A stretch of 64,000 nucleotides of DNA from Pohlia nutans (GCA_022496805.1 CM040087.1:6584001-6648000), one strand, 5' to 3'; shown: positions 44,601-57,533, counted from the stretch's first letter. Notes: generated by a model not told the origin, from the letters alone. Translations and numbers: made by a program.

Positions 44601-45403
44601 TTAACCCCTAACTATCCAGACATCCATATTTTGGACATTTTTTGGGGAAACTCTCCTTCGAAGAGATGTAACTTTTGCAAAAGGTGTCCAAAAATAATGA
44701 AATTTTGCAAAACCTCCCCGCATGATGTATGGAATGTGTGTTGAAAATTTCAGATCAATCCAAGATGTATTGAATTTTTGGTGATCATTTGAAAGTAGGT
44801 ATCTTTTCTTTGCACAGTTTCGTGAATTTTGATGGCAACAACTTTGTGGGCTTGTATCTCCTTCATCCCATGTCCGTTTTCAATAAAACTTGTTGGGTTG
44901 AATTCCCTTAAAGTCTGGTTATCATGTTAAAAGTTTTAGATCAATCCATGTTGTTGTGAATGTTAGGGAGTCATTTTAGTGCACAGGTCTAGTTTGGACA
45001 CTTTTTGCTTTTTGATTCAAATGGGTCACTTTTCGGGCTACTTTTTGACATTGCAAGGCCATTTTAGGACACATTAAATTTTTTCATGAGGTTTTTTTTG
45101 GTACCGATGGGTTTATGTCATGATTTTGAACTACTTTATAGTTCAAAGTTTTTTCATTTGAGTAATTTTGAAAACAAATTTCACCTCGAACTGTGTTGCA
45201 AGGAAAATTTCAACATTCTTTTTTAGCACTAAAACACTATGATCTTGCATTCTATATGGCCAAATGTCTCCAAAATTGATCGACATGATCTACAAGATTG
45301 TACGGTTGAGATTTCTATACCTCAATTACATTTAGACCTATAACACATCAAAGGCGATGATGATTTTAAGCCAAAAAAAAAGCTAAGGACCCTTAAGAAT
45401 TAA
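44601..45403 (+). mobile_element. Candidate TTAA element, about 800 bp
   Basis: Left TTAACCCCTAACTATCC with hairpin 44623-44635 (TCCA/TGGA). Right end, reversed, TTAATTCTTAAGGGTCC agrees at about 11 of 17 positions. Left end firm, right end tentative. Confidence 0.45.
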
Positions 45404-46126
45404 TCCATTTTTTAAAAATTATCTGAATTGAACGCCAATTCACCCAATTTGGATGAATTCTACCATCGTGTTTTGAAAATAAAAATATTAGTGTAGCCTC
45501 TTGTAAATACTGTGGGCCACAGTATATGGTGATTTCAGTGTAACATTGATTTTATCCAGGGTGGACTGTACTCACCTGGCAGAGTCAGCATCATTTGAAG
45601 GCCGGGCCACGCCAGCCTGTATGAAGATAATAGAATATGACTTTGACCAGATTTGGGCGCTTCATACTATTATCAGATGTCCTCAATAGCAGGCCCCGGC
45701 AATTCTCACATGTACAGCTTGTAGTCTTGTACTGCTACACATATGACCGGCCTCTCAATTTTGAAAATTGCTTCAACTTGTGCACACGCAAATTTATTAA
45801 AATAAAACTAAACATTAAAAAATGAATTTCAAATATTTGGGAATGGAGAATTGAGAGTTGATAATTTGGGCCTGATTTCTGTTCATGGGCTTCATGCAAA
45901 CTGCCATCTTGCCATAAAGTGGATAGGGTTTTGCCCTTTTTGAGCCATGCTGATACAACATGGATGCTGACCGGCCTTTTCCCTTCTCGCAAGGCACAAT
46001 GACATTTTTGCTTTGAATTTTGGATTGTAAGCTAGGGTCATGGGTGTCTGTAACTTGCAGTACCCATCACTCATTACAGTATTGCTCTGTATAAGTTACT
46101 CAAGTACAAATGTGGTCTCAATAATT

Positions 46127-46221
46127 TATTTTTTTGAAACAAATGGACAGTTTCCATTGCAGAGGAAAAAATACATCGAACCAGAGGCCAAGGCCCCGGC
46201 GGGATTTTTTTTTTTTTTTTT
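46127..46221 (-). mobile_element. Retroposon 3' tail fragment
   Basis: Read on the minus strand: a segment ending TTTGTTTCAAAAAAA with a nearby poly(T) run at 46203-46221. The same segment recurs at 59875-59960. This pattern fits a 5'-truncated LINE or SINE tail with poly(A). Confidence 0.4.
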
Positions 46222-46333
46222 CGGTCTCAATAATTTTTGCTGGTGTATTGAAATATGGCAGCAATCGCCAATTTCTGTGTAAAAATAAGTGACTAGTTCC
46301 ATAGTCTCTGCTTTAGTTCTTACCGTAGATTTA

Positions 46334-46752
46334 GGGGCGGTTTACACTATGGACCAAGAGATGTAAACAAGGAAAATGGATTGATTCCACAGCCACACTT
46401 CATAGTCACTTCAAAAAAAATGTAATTTTTAAAATCCTTGGGTCTCTCACTAAGTGTTAACCGAACTTGGACCGGGACTTAAAAAAATAATAAAACAACA
46501 TTTCAAGCCCACGGTCTCCTCGTTCAGCCCAATAAGAGAACCCTTTCTGCATCTCTCACCTCAAAATCAGGGGGATCCTTCAAGCTTATCCACTAGTCCT
46601 ATTTATAGGCCTTTTGAGGACCTCAACACCTTTGGTCATTTTTTTTTTCTTTATAGTGTAAACCCAAGTCATCCCGGGACGAGTTCATGGAGCCAATCAT
46701 AGATTTTAAAGCTCCATGGGACAAGTTCTTGGTCTGTAGTGTAAACTGCCTC
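46334..46752. mobile_element. Harbinger/Tourist-like MITE, 419 bp
   Basis: Inverted ends start GGGGCGGTTTACACTA (right end, reversed: GAGGCAGTTTACACTA), flanked by TTA on both sides (46331-46333 and 46753-46755). No ORF. A decayed relative of its right half lies at about 62335-62455. Confidence 0.7.
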
Positions 46753-47146
46753 TTATTTTTATGGCTTGTTTATATTGTTCACCATGTAACTGTTTGAAAA
46801 CGATGCGTTTTTATAGTCTCACCTATGGTAAAGCAGAGACGATAAATGGTTGCTCGGAACTTGAGATTGGTTAGGGGTTACGTACCATTTGGAAAGCCTT
46901 CACTAGCTTTGTCTTGCCCTTGAGGAGAATGTGTAATTGAGGAGAAGAAAGGTTGGCCAATTACGTCTTGTGAATAGCGCCGACAGCAAGCTAGCAGGGT
47001 TTTTTCATTTTATTTGTTTTTGTTTTTGTTTTTGAATTTTTTTTGTCTTCTTTTGTTTTGTTTTTGTTTTTTTTGTGTGGGAACAACGACTACTGTAGAC
47101 TTCTGGAGATGCTCTTTGGGTTGCCTTCTAAAGACCCTCTTAATGT

Positions 47147-47548
47147 TTAACCCATAAACGTCAAGAGGACCAAGGCGGGGCATGCATTTAAGTTTTCGGA
47201 GGGAAAGGGAAAGGGGGAAAATTTAATAATAATAATAATAACTAATTAAAATAAAAATGATAACCGGCTTTGCTTGCCAGCATTGTTGCGGCAGTGTAGC
47301 ACTGCAGAACTTTTCAAAAAATGATCTCAACTGCCTCAACATCAACTCGTGTTCATTTTGATAACTGCAATTGCTTGCCAATGACTCCACAATCTCCCAA
47401 ATGAGATGAAAATTTGGAATTTAGATTGCTTTTTCAATAGCTTTCCAACGTACCAATCCTTGCTTGATTCGGTTGAGAAAAACTACTCTTTTTCTCAATT
47501 ATTCCTTTCTAGAAAGCGGGTGGGACTTTTTTGACGTTTAACGCTTAA
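47147..47548. mobile_element. TTAA element, 402 bp
   Basis: TTAACCCATAAACGTCAA and, reversed, TTAAGCGTTAAACGTCAA. No hairpin at nt 29. It shares its right TTAA with the next element. Its left terminus also matches the terminus that ends at 49450. Confidence 0.65.
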
Positions 47549-48095
47549 CCCTTTAGCGCGCCGGCGTCCAGACTCTGGACGCCGGATGAATTTGAGCAGC
47601 TCGATTTCTGTAGGTACCGGATGTTTTTCATCCATTTTTAATTTTTTTTTTCATTCTTGTGCTAGTTGAATACCATTTGTACGGTATGGATCTTCCAAAT
47701 AAGATAATGTGAATTTTTGAAAAATTACAAAAGTGATTAATGTCAAGTTTCAATCTTAGTTCAAAAAGAAAGACCTTAAATATGATTTTCCATAGTAAGT
47801 AGAATCAAATAATGGAAACCATACCATCTCGTAGTGCATGTCATTCTAATTTCATTACTATATTTTTAAATTTTTTTGTGTTCATTTTGGATTTTTAATT
47901 GAATTTCAAGAGAAAACCTTGCAAAATTACTTTAAAAATATTAATAATAAATATGATGAATCCAACCATACGGATGTTATCTACACATTGACATTTGCAA
48001 CTTTGTTTTGTACATCAACTCCATTTCCGTTTTTCATCAACCATTTTATAACAAATCTTTGAAAACAGTGTTGAATGGGGACGTTGAAGGGTTAA
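47545..48095 (+). mobile_element. TTAA element with a strong head hairpin, 551 bp
   Basis: TTAACCCTTTAGCG and, reversed, TTAACCCTTCAACG. The head hairpin at 47561-47585 has an 11-bp perfect GC-rich stem (arm CCGGCGTCCAG), centred exactly on nt 29. AT-rich interior without ORF. Confidence 0.75.
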
Positions 48096-49254
48096 GGATT
48101 AACTCTACTGACTTAGAATTTTCATGACTCATTTCGTGAGTTGACCAGTGAGTCAAAGCATAGTTCAGTTTTGAAGACATGAAAAAACCATTCTCATCGT
48201 GCTGTGCTGATATCTTGAGCCTAATTAGACTTTCCCACGCTACATTGTGATAATCTACAGGGATACAGAATACTGGGTGACCAGGGTCTCTTTAAATCAA
48301 GGTTTGAATAAAGTGTAAATGGGTCTTATAGAAACGAAATTACCAGATAGGATACAAATTAGTACTTAAAAAATACATAAATATACACATATACTTCAAA
48401 ACTAGTTCTCCTCTCTCCTGAAATAATTGTCCTAGTATTCTTATGTTTTAATTTCACGTTTTCTTCCCTCAAAAAATGTGTCTTAGTACTCAAAAATAGT
48501 TTATATTTAAAAATAGTATGCAAATTTTGTGTCACTCTCATTGTCTAACATGGAACAATTGTGATTAGAAAAAAAAAAACTGAAATCTAGGACAAACATT
48601 TCCAGACAGAGGGAGCGCAAAAAACATGAGTCCCAATTTGCGCTTCTTTGAGTTGGCATACAGATCATAGTCACAGTACAGTCATATCTGATTATCTGGT
48701 TCAATTGGAGATTACCTGATCTTATTCTGGCAAGGATTTTTTGTGCCCACCCATGCAGAATGTGAACAAATCTTCAGTGATCCACAGAAAATGAAACACC
48801 ACCCAAGTGAGTGAGACTCCAATGCAGACACCCCAGATGACAGGGAATTCTTTTTTGGATTTTGGGAAGTGCTAAAGTGGTGACATAAAATGAAATGGTC
48901 TAGGCAAATATTTTCATGTTCATCTATATTGTGCATGGAAATATATTTTCATCCACATATTTGGATGACTTTCATTATAATGGCAGTTTCATCTAATTTA
49001 TTTTCAGAACTTGGAACAATAAAACATTCCTTAACTAGTACTACAACATATTCTCTTGCTTGTGCACAAAATCCGCATATGAACATGAAATTGATGATGT
49101 GAAATATGTAGAAGCTATTAAAAAAATAGAAGCTTGTTGAGTTGCCAAGCCATCATTGGTTAGAGATGGCTTTTATTCTCCAAAAGGAAGGGAGGGACAA
49201 TTGTGGAGAGAGACGAAGCATTTGATATACTAAGAAAACAAAACAAGGTTGACC

Positions 49255-49450
49255 AGTAGCGCCTGCTGGCTAGCGCCGATTGATGATAGGCTGATCATTT
49301 TATGTTTTGTGGTTTTGTTTAATTTTTTTTATTGTTTTTTAATTTTGGGTATTATTTTCATTTTCAGTTTTTTTTTAGCAACAACTGCTGTAGACTTTTG
49401 GAGAAACTCTTTGGAGTGGCCTCCAAGGGCCCTCTTGACGTTCAAGGGTT
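49255..49450. mobile_element. Fragment with a TTAA-type terminus
   Basis: Ends CTTGACGTTCAAGGGTTAA, the inverse of the left end of 47147-47548. Its body matches 46975-47146 (TGTAGACTTNTGGAGA and neighbours). The other terminus was not found. Confidence 0.45.
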
Positions 49451-50186
49451 AAGGCTTGGTGCATGCCAATTATTGTTGATATTTTTTGGTGTTTAAATGC
49501 GAAAAATAAAATAAAAATCACAGCCAGATGGTGGCTGGGAAACAAATTAAAACCTGCACGAATCTGTAATACAAGTGTGCAAGCAACTATGGCTGAAGGT
49601 GATCACGCATACGACCGTTTTAAAGTTCCAGCTTGGTGACCTTATTTCATCGATCTCAAGCTCATCCGTCAGTTATGTGCCATGCGGTTTGGAGGCCTGA
49701 GTGTGCAAGTGGGTTTGTCCAAACACCCAAACATGATTGACGTACTTTGATTCACACGAGTCTATCTTATTTTCCGGTTTCAAGCACCGTGTCCTTATCA
49801 TGGACAAGTTCCCAAAATGTACCCTTAAATTTGCCTTTTCAATTGGGCACCCAGGTGCCCAAATAATTATTTTGTTACATTCTAAATAGTGGATTGGAAA
49901 ATACCCGTTGTGTGGGTTAGTGTCTGTCAGTCCATTAAAAATTGCTGCGACCCTCAACTTTGAGGTCGTATGTATCAAAAATAAATAAATAAAAATTTGT
50001 GGATTGGGTACTTGCTCTTTCTGTATACGTTCTTCACTACTTCTGACAAATAAATTAACTTAAAAGTAATTTAGGTTCTGTAGAATTTGATAGGCAACTG
50101 ACGTGACTTCAAAATTCAAGTTCATCATAAAAATATTGCATTGAGCAAAAGTGATCAAATTCAATAACTTTGAGCACATAAGTTCT

Positions 50187-50586
50187 AAGGTAACGGGTTC
50201 TATTTCCGACTGGGTTCTATTTCCGACCCCTACTGGTTGGGAGATGGGTGTCAGAAACCAGCCAGCATGGTTTTTGATAGTGTCCAAGAGTGTTCTAATT
50301 TCGTCCATGCTTGGAATAATCAAGAGCTTCTGATTGGTGTAGAAGCACTCTATTTTCAGAATCCAACCTCTCATGAAAACCATGACTCTATGAGTGGTTA
50401 ATGGTCACTCTAAACTTTCAAACTTAAAAAATCATAGAAAATTGTAGAAATGCTCAAAAAATGTTTTTTTTTTTTGGGAATGCCTTTGCAATAGCTTTGC
50501 AGAGCATCCAAAAATTATAAAAAAATTCTTTCACAAGTCTAAGTATGCAAATCTGAAATTCAGTCGGAAATAGAACCCGTTACCTT
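50187..50586. mobile_element. TIR element, 400 bp, AAGGTAACGGGTTC ends
   Basis: A 26-bp inverted repeat is perfect between 50187-50212 and 50561-50586. Flanks read CTAA and TTAA outside GGTAACGGG, so a TTAA-type target is possible. No ORF. The TTCTATTTCCGAC motif is repeated directly after the left arm. Confidence 0.75.
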
Positions 50587-52127
50587 AAAGCTTGAAGCAA
50601 GTACGGTAGTGTTGATTTGGGCATGATTCCCAAGGTTTATGACATACAGGACACGACATGTCATCAATGGCCATGTCAGTTCCTCAAACAAGAGTGCACA
50701 GCACTTATGCCCGACATGTCATCAACTTACTGACAGATGGACAGTGTTCATATGTTGGATTGTGGCCCGAGAGTCCGTACACAAATGCAGTGGTCCGGGA
50801 GATGCAACTGACGGACCCAGTAGCAGGGAACACTGAGTGGGACCCGCAGTCAGAAATAAATACATATTAAGTTTGAGCGGGTGTGGGCAGAAGACTGACC
50901 GAACCCGAGAATGTACAATTCCCCGCTCCATCAGTGGGAACTGGGAAAATGACTTCAGAAAAAATCAACATCACAGTCATGGTAATGTACAGTACAATTA
51001 CAGACTCACTATATGTGCCCTTTATCACGACGGTACATCGTGTGGAATGGCCGGCGGGAGTCTGACAGAAGTTTATGTGTTCAAGAAGTTCAATAAAAAA
51101 AAAAGAAGTTGAAGTGGATATGGTGCATGACTTTTTATCCGGTCTGTTGGTGGCATTATTCTATCATGCCAAGATTGTTGGACGATTTATCAAATATGCT
51201 ACACTACCTTGATGTTGAGATTTTCTGGGTTTTTTGTATTGGTTATTGATAAATGTGGTCCCTTCAAATATGATATAGTTGTTTTAGTTTTTTATTTTAA
51301 GCAATTTACCTCCTTTTTAATCTTTTTTAAAATTCAGAATTCGGTGCAAAAGGAACGTTTTTTATTTCTGTGCGAGCAGATCAGTACAACAATATGAACC
51401 AGTGTGATCGGAATTCCAAGGAAATATTGTTCTCCCCCTTTAATATGACACATTGGGAAAACGGGAGAAGTGTCATAATATGATATTTGGAGATATGTAC
51501 CCACTTCATTCACATATCCACAATATATGATGATTTTGGTGTACTCACCGTATTCCCTTCCTGTACTCAGACAGAATACGTTCGGTAGTGCAGTATGTCA
51601 CATGAGAACTCTCTCCTCATAGCCTCAAATCCAACCGGCCTTAGACCAGAGATATTTCTTTCATGATTTATTTTTCTCTTCACATAACCGTACCCAGCCA
51701 TCAGTTATGGCTTGGCATGCAGATTTTTGTTTTCATTTTGAAAAATTCCTTTACAACAGATGTCAAATTTTGTTGATATTTTTCAAAGATATATATTTTT
51801 CCACCGTGTACACTATAGACTTTTCTGAAGATTTGGGCTTCTCTATTTAGAATTGCTTTTTCCAATCCTGATGATCAACTTTGGTACCATTCTATGCTTT
51901 TAACATGCCGTACATGAGAGTGAAATTCAGACAACATGTGTTCATATTGAAGTATATTGAGATGTCCATGTCATCTTAAACCAATTACAAAATAACATGT
52001 GAAACTTTACTCTTTTTGGACATAAATTATTAATTGACATTGTAACCGTTGATACAACAATTGACACGATATTTGTGCTTGGCCTTTTCCTTCTTTCTTT
52101 GCTTGCAGCCATGTAATAAGTTAGGTT
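50587..52127. other. Spacer, no gene seen
   Basis: 50640-51115 is less AT-rich and carries overlapping short frames in several phases, none recognisable. The rest is AT-rich without visible termini or RNA genes. Confidence 0.4.
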
Positions 52128-52300
52128 AACTTTTCATCCTAAATGTACCAAGGTCAAAAATCATCATAAAGTTAGAATTGATATTCAAATGAGAGTTCTA
52201 GATTTTGAATTTTAGATTACATTCGTACTGGTGGATTCACTATTATTATCACCAATATTTAATTTTAAAATTTGAAAGTCTAAATTATAAATTCCTTCTA
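52128..52300. repeat. Dispersed repeat (three copies)
   Basis: Related to 61735-61914 (opposite orientation) and 42436-42622. Shared blocks include AATGTACCAAGG and TTCTAGATTTTGAATTTTA. All begin at a TTAACT end, suggesting another TTAA-type element whose other end is not resolved. Confidence 0.5.
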
Positions 52301-53859
52301 AATTTGATTACTGGCTAAATTTTAAATTTTTTTTAGTAGAATTTGTTGGAATGAATTTGAAATGAGATACTATTAATCGTGGCGATTTTTGAAATGTTTG
52401 TGTTTCTTAAATCTATGACCTCATTTTTGCAAGGCCTTTGTTATGATTCTTACAAGAAAAAAACTTTGAATTAATTAATAAAATTCATTTTTATTTACAC
52501 AATTATGAAAAAATCGGGATAAATTGGTTTAACCTCAAATTATGTGAGAAAATACCCAAATATATAATATATTTTAAAATGTGAGAATTTGATGTGGATA
52601 GTCCCGGTAAGTGTAGGGTTAAGAAATTCTTCTTCCCTGGATTGTGTCAACAGCAGACTTTCAACGAATGTAGGAGGAGAAACAAGGTCTCCTGGAGGTA
52701 TTGCAAGTCAAAGCAATACAGCACCAGCTATTACTCTGATTCCCTGCCCGTGATATTCTTCTCTCTGAAATTTGACATGTTTCTCTTGCTGATGTAAGAG
52801 GCATGCTTCTTACACGGAGTATGGAATAGAATTTTGGACACAACATAGATCATAATGTCACATGTTGAATTATGCAGGCTCAAGGTCACATAGTCGTAGC
52901 AAATAATCCTTTGTTTCATAATAAGAGTTCACTTTGCACAAAAAATTGAGATTTAAGATAGAAATAGAGTCCTTGCTAAAAAGGATGAAATGCGGTTTTT
53001 TTCCAAAACCATGTGTCGTGATGGAAAGGGATGAAAAACATAAGAAGTGAATGTAGGAAGGCAACACAATGAATGTGAACTCTTAAATTGATGCAAAAAA
53101 ATGTGGTTTTGGACTCTTATTAGGAAACAAAAGGAGTATCAAAGACTATCAACAAACTCAAAATCCTTTCCTAAGTTTGCTACTTTTACTTTTTCAATCT
53201 TACGATGATTTACGAGTCCATATATAATTACGATGGTTGTCCAAAAGCATCATTCTAAAATGTGAAACAATCATTGAAGCCTTGGCTTACAAAGTTTAGG
53301 TTTTCTCAAAACCTCCATTTTCCACCTGAATACGACTATGGTCATTGCCAATCGTGACCTTCATAGTGTGTATGTGCATTAATTTGTAGTTTTCACTAAG
53401 TTAGAATTGAAAGAAACCCTATTGATAAGGTTAAAGTTGAGTACGTAGACAACAATGGGTTTGTCCATGTTATAAGGTGAACAATCTTATGGAAGTAAAC
53501 TAGACTCCACTGGAAAATCATGGTAAATTACAAGCTTCTGAAGTATAGTGGGTAGGTAAGATCATCCCTACTAAATTCTCTTTGGCATTCTTGTGAGCAC
53601 CCAAAAAGAATGCCCACTTTTTCTGTAGATCACTTCATTAGAGTTATCCGCAAAGTAGTCCCAAGTAGGGTGACTGGACCATAGTTCTCAAAAAGAGAGG
53701 TTCAGTTCTCTAGAAAAGTAGATATGTCAGTTGCCTGAAAAAAACTACAGGTCTGAAGTTTGAAGAGACCAAAAACGGTGCCTTTTAATTTCACGACCTC
53801 AATTTTTCTGCGCCCCAGAAGAAAATAGCCTTGAGCTTTTAATTAGCAGTCAGCAGCCA
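52301..53859. other. Spacer, no gene seen
   Basis: AT-rich with scattered short frames on both strands. Nothing recognisable. Confidence 0.4.
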
Positions 53860-53864
53860 ATCAT

Positions 53865-53995
53865 CAGTGGGCAAGGCGGAGCCGGCGGCGGGCCCGGCCC
53901 AGCCTATTGCAGGCCACCAGCCCGCGACAGGCGGGGTAGAGCCGGCGGCAGGCCCAACCCTACTCACTGCTGGCCTGCTTATGCTGGCCCTGCTA
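53865..53995. repeat. GC-rich two-copy tandem repeat
   Basis: Two units of about 63 bp sharing GAGCCGGCGGC(G/A)GGCCC and GCAGGCC/CTGGCCTGC blocks form a GC-rich island in otherwise AT-rich DNA. A minus-strand frame through it reads as Gly/Pro/Ala repeats, which is compositional. Confidence 0.65.
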
Positions 53996-54182
53996 GCTGC
54001 TATAATGGGAAAATTTCGTCCCCCCCTCATGCGCAGGTGACTTTACGTTTCCCCATAAAAATTCCATTTTGCCTGTGACAGTCAAGATCAATTTGCGGAA
54101 AACTCTATTATAGCACACTTGGGCAAAGAACAAATATGGGCACAACCAAGTAAAGAAGCTATTGATCATGGGTGGAACTTTG

Positions 54183-54345
54183 CATGTGGTACTAATTGCC
54201 AAAGCATGCACTATTTTGACAAATCTCAAAATTAGTGAGGGTTGAAATTTTCACTAAATGGTTTGAATCTTCAAATCACGCTAATTTTATATCAAAATGA
54301 TATTTAGTATCACCTTCATTAATTTCCCACATATACTATAAATGG
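54183..54345. repeat. Direct repeat, copy 1
   Basis: Related to 54678-54842 at roughly three quarters identity (CATGTGGTACTAA, ATGATATTTAGTATCACC, TTTCCCACAT). Confidence 0.75.
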
Positions 54346-54677
54346 GAGGATTAGTGCAGATATCATTGATTTTTATATATTTATATATTTATATTTATAG
54401 TTTGACACAAATAAAGGAGACCTTTTTTGCAAAAAAGAGAAAAGGCAAGACACAAATACAAACCAACCCCACCAGATCCGACGAGGATGGGGAAGTTTTC
54501 TTTTTCTCATTATGAATTGGACCGACCCAAATGTGCATGGAAAGAGACCTTATTAAAATAAAGAACTTGTTGGTATTGGTCATTCAAACTGACTACACCA
54601 CATGGACATGGCCTACCCTTGTTGCCTCCTGTCAGAGCTAAACTCAAAGTACACAACACTGATTATCCCATTGAGTG

Positions 54678-54842
54678 CATGTGGTACTAACGTAATTCCC
54701 AAAGCACGCACTATTTTGTAAAATCTCAAAATCAGTGAAAGGTTAAATTTTCACGGAGTGGCTGAAATCTTCATATCCCGCTACTTGTACATCATAATGA
54801 TATTTAGTATCACCTTCACTGATTTCCCACATGCACTATAAA
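54678..54842. repeat. Direct repeat, copy 2
   Basis: Second copy of 54183-54345; about 330 bp of unrelated sequence separates them. Confidence 0.75.
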
Positions 54843-55283
54843 CCCTCCCTCACTAAATGCGATAATTAATGTAGCTTGCAATGGAATGTCACCATTGACG
54901 AATTCAACATGAACATCCTTACTCAGTGTGAATATCCTTATGATATCATTGTTGAGTTCCTTCCAACAAAGTTCCTGGCCAAGCTGCTGATTGACAATTG
55001 TAACTTCCTGAAAGTTAGGGTGGACAGTAGGAATTGTAAATTCCTTGAAATTCACTAAGTTACGGCATCCTCGAAACTCGAACTTATTGTACCTGTCCTC
55101 GAAATTGTAACTATTGTACGCGGCCTCGAAATTGTAACTTCCAGTGGGCATCCTCCAATTGTAAAACTTTGACCTTTTGCGAGTGCAAGGAGATGCAACT
55201 GTCTGTGTGAGATAGGGCTGTGAGTATGTGGATTTTGAAGGTAACACTTGTCTTAGCATTAGGTCTCTCACGTGAATATTCAT
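54816..55283 (-). CDS. Hypothetical 155-residue ORF
   Basis: An uninterrupted frame opened by an ATG, with an internal repeat of SYNFE/YNSYNFE/YNKFEF-type units (about residues 48-70) caused by a short nucleotide repeat (CTCGAAATTGTAACT). No recognisable domain, no signal peptide. Its 3' end overlaps a direct repeat, so a chance frame in repeat DNA is quite possible. Confidence 0.2.
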   Translation of the reverse strand: MNIHVRDLMLRQVLPSKSTYSQPYLTQTVASPCTRKRSKFYNWRMPTGSYNFEAAYNSYNFEDRYNKFEFRGCRNLVNFKEFTIPTVHPNFQEVTIVNQQLGQELCWKELNNDIIRIFTLSKDVHVEFVNGDIPLQATLIIAFSEGGFIVHVGNQ

Positions 55284-55349
55284 CTCCTAGGTGTGAGAAA
55301 AACGTTGGGATGCCATTGTGCTCCACATAAGGAGGAACTCAAATAAATA

Positions 55350-55440
55350 AATAACATGGGTTTTTTTTTTTTTTTTTTCAGAACTTTTATTATTGGGGTA
55401 GAAAGCCCTATGAACGCTCGTCCTCTATTTTAGTCATGTG
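55350..55440 (-). repeat. Poly(T) run with retroposon-like flank
   Basis: About 20 T's followed by CAGAACTTTTATTATTGGGG. Read on the other strand this is an AATAATAAAAG-containing segment ending in poly(A), as in a retroposed tail. Weak. Confidence 0.3.
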
Positions 55441-56607
55441 GGTGCATTTAATAACTACAACTTCATGAACCTAAAACCGACCACTTGTGATTCCCAAAGA
55501 ACCTAAAGTTGATTACTAGTGATTCCTATAAACTTAAAGTTGACTACTTATGATCCGATTGGAGAATCCTACAAATGAATGGAATTGGGGCTTCTAGGAT
55601 GCAACTCATGGTACCTTGTGTTAAAAATCACCATTGATATACATGACACAAGAGAAGTAATGATGATCTTCACACTCTTAAAATTTACGAAAATTACCAA
55701 TTAATTATCTCTCTCCTTCTCTTTGTATGTTGGCCAAGTTTGTTAGTCATCAATAGTCTATGTTGGGGTTGATTTTCAAATGTTTAAACACAACAATTCA
55801 ACCTTTAATGAATGCAGAGAGTCCCACATGCTTTGTTTTTTAAGACACTCCCATGTGCTTATGGAATTTTGGGAGAATCTTGCTCAGAATTTAAACTCTC
55901 TTGAATTGAAAGGGATTTTAAACCTCTTAACCATGCATTTTTAGTCTTATATACAAAATTGAACTTCAATTTTTTATTTGTCATGCACTTTTTGCAAAAA
56001 AAATTAAAATACTACAATATCCTATGACAAGGTAGCTTTGTGCATATGTGATCTGATTAGAAAGAAGTTGATTTGTGAAATTTATATGCCTTATTTCATG
56101 CCATACATTTCCACCAATTTTATCTAACAAAGTGGCACTTCAGTGGTGAAACAAATATTTCAACACTTGCATCTAGACTTGGATGAAACTTTCACAAGTG
56201 GACGACAAATTGCTCGTATGGATGAATATGAGTCAGATGAATGCATTATTGGTGATAAGCAACTGTGGGGTTTTTCAGATTTTCACTTTCTAAAAATAGT
56301 TTCCCTTGTTGGCTATATTTTCTGAGCTAAAAAGAGCTGCCCGCTCAGCCAAGCTTTGCCGAATCTCAACAATCAATCTTCCACGTAGCATTGGCCCTTG
56401 CATCCAGTTCACAAGAACTTGAGCAGCGGGAATAAAATCCAGCTCACAGACAGCCAGAAAGTATTCAAACCAATTCAACCACAAATTTTGTCAAACCACA
56501 AACAGGGTTTTGGGAATCGTTTGGGAAGAATTATAGCAATTACCATGAGTCACAGAATTGATGTGAGACTTTACCTCAATCCGCACACTAATTTCAATAC
56601 ATATGTC
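55441..56607. other. Spacer, no gene seen
   Basis: AT-rich. Short frames at 56143-56325 and 56290-56628 overlap on opposite strands and match nothing known to me. Confidence 0.4.
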
Positions 56608-57533
56608 TTAACCCCTAAAGGCCCTTAAAAGCCAAAATGACTTTTTGCTGTTTCGGGCAGCCTAGATGACGGGTTTAACTTTAGTATTTTGGGTTAAACT
56701 TTGGTGTGGGTGTGGTAATACATACATACTATATGTGGTAAAATTTGGGCAGCCAAATTCAAGTTTTAGAATTTTATTATGCAAAAATTTGTTTTCAAGC
56801 CCAACTGGGGCAGCAAAAAAAAAAAATTAGTGTTTTTTTGAATTTTTTTTTTGGAAATATGTTTATAATAATACTACTACACACATTTAAGAAAAATCCA
56901 AGTTGAAAGTTTTAACAATTTTACATGGGCAGCCTTCAAAATTTACAAGAGCGAGCTTCAAAGTTTTTGTAATTTTACATTTTTTTCTTTCAAAAATTGT
57001 CAAAATTTTCAATTTTTGTTTTTCTGAAATTCACAAACTCATAGATGTAACTTTTCACCGTTCACTTTTTTACTAAACCAAAAGCCTTTAACGTTATTCA
57101 AGTTTTACCATATTGTGGTTTTTGAACCTTCTTCTGGAAAATAATTTGCATGAAGGCCAAAAAAGCATAATGAGTCTCTAAAATTTTGCATGGAGGTGCC
57201 TAACTTAGTTACCTACATGGAAAAAAATATGAGCAAAATGTTTGGGGTAATAATCATCAAGTCCCCCTTTGCACCATTTAGACTATGCCTTTTGGGTAAA
57301 GCCCAAAAAAACTTTTGAATCAACTTTGAATGTTATAAACTCACAAATGGTAAAGATCCAACGGTTGAAATTTAACATGGTGTTAGTGCAAGTAGTTGGG
57401 GTGAAGATCTTACGGTTGGAAGTACAAAAAAAGTTAAAACATATTGAAACATACATCAACTTCCACAAGGTGCTCAAAAATCGCAGTTTTTGGTTTTGGA
57501 GGTCCCAAAACACCTTGGGCCTTTAGGGGTTAA
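56608..57533 (-). mobile_element. TTAA element, 926 bp
   Basis: Perfect inverted ends TTAACCCCTAAAGGCCC. The largest clean member here. A 7-bp hairpin (GTTTTGG/CCAAAAC) lies at 57493-57511 near the right end, centred on nt 32 rather than 29. GGGCAGC motifs recur inside, as in subfamily B. No ORF. Confidence 0.75.

Noticed and set aside
50639..51112. Cluster of short plus-strand frames
   Set aside because: Several phases are open over the same interval, with no splice structure or known domain.
57269..57526. Frames on both strands inside the 926-bp TTAA element
   Set aside because: Overlapping sense and antisense frames in AT-rich element DNA with no transposase motif.
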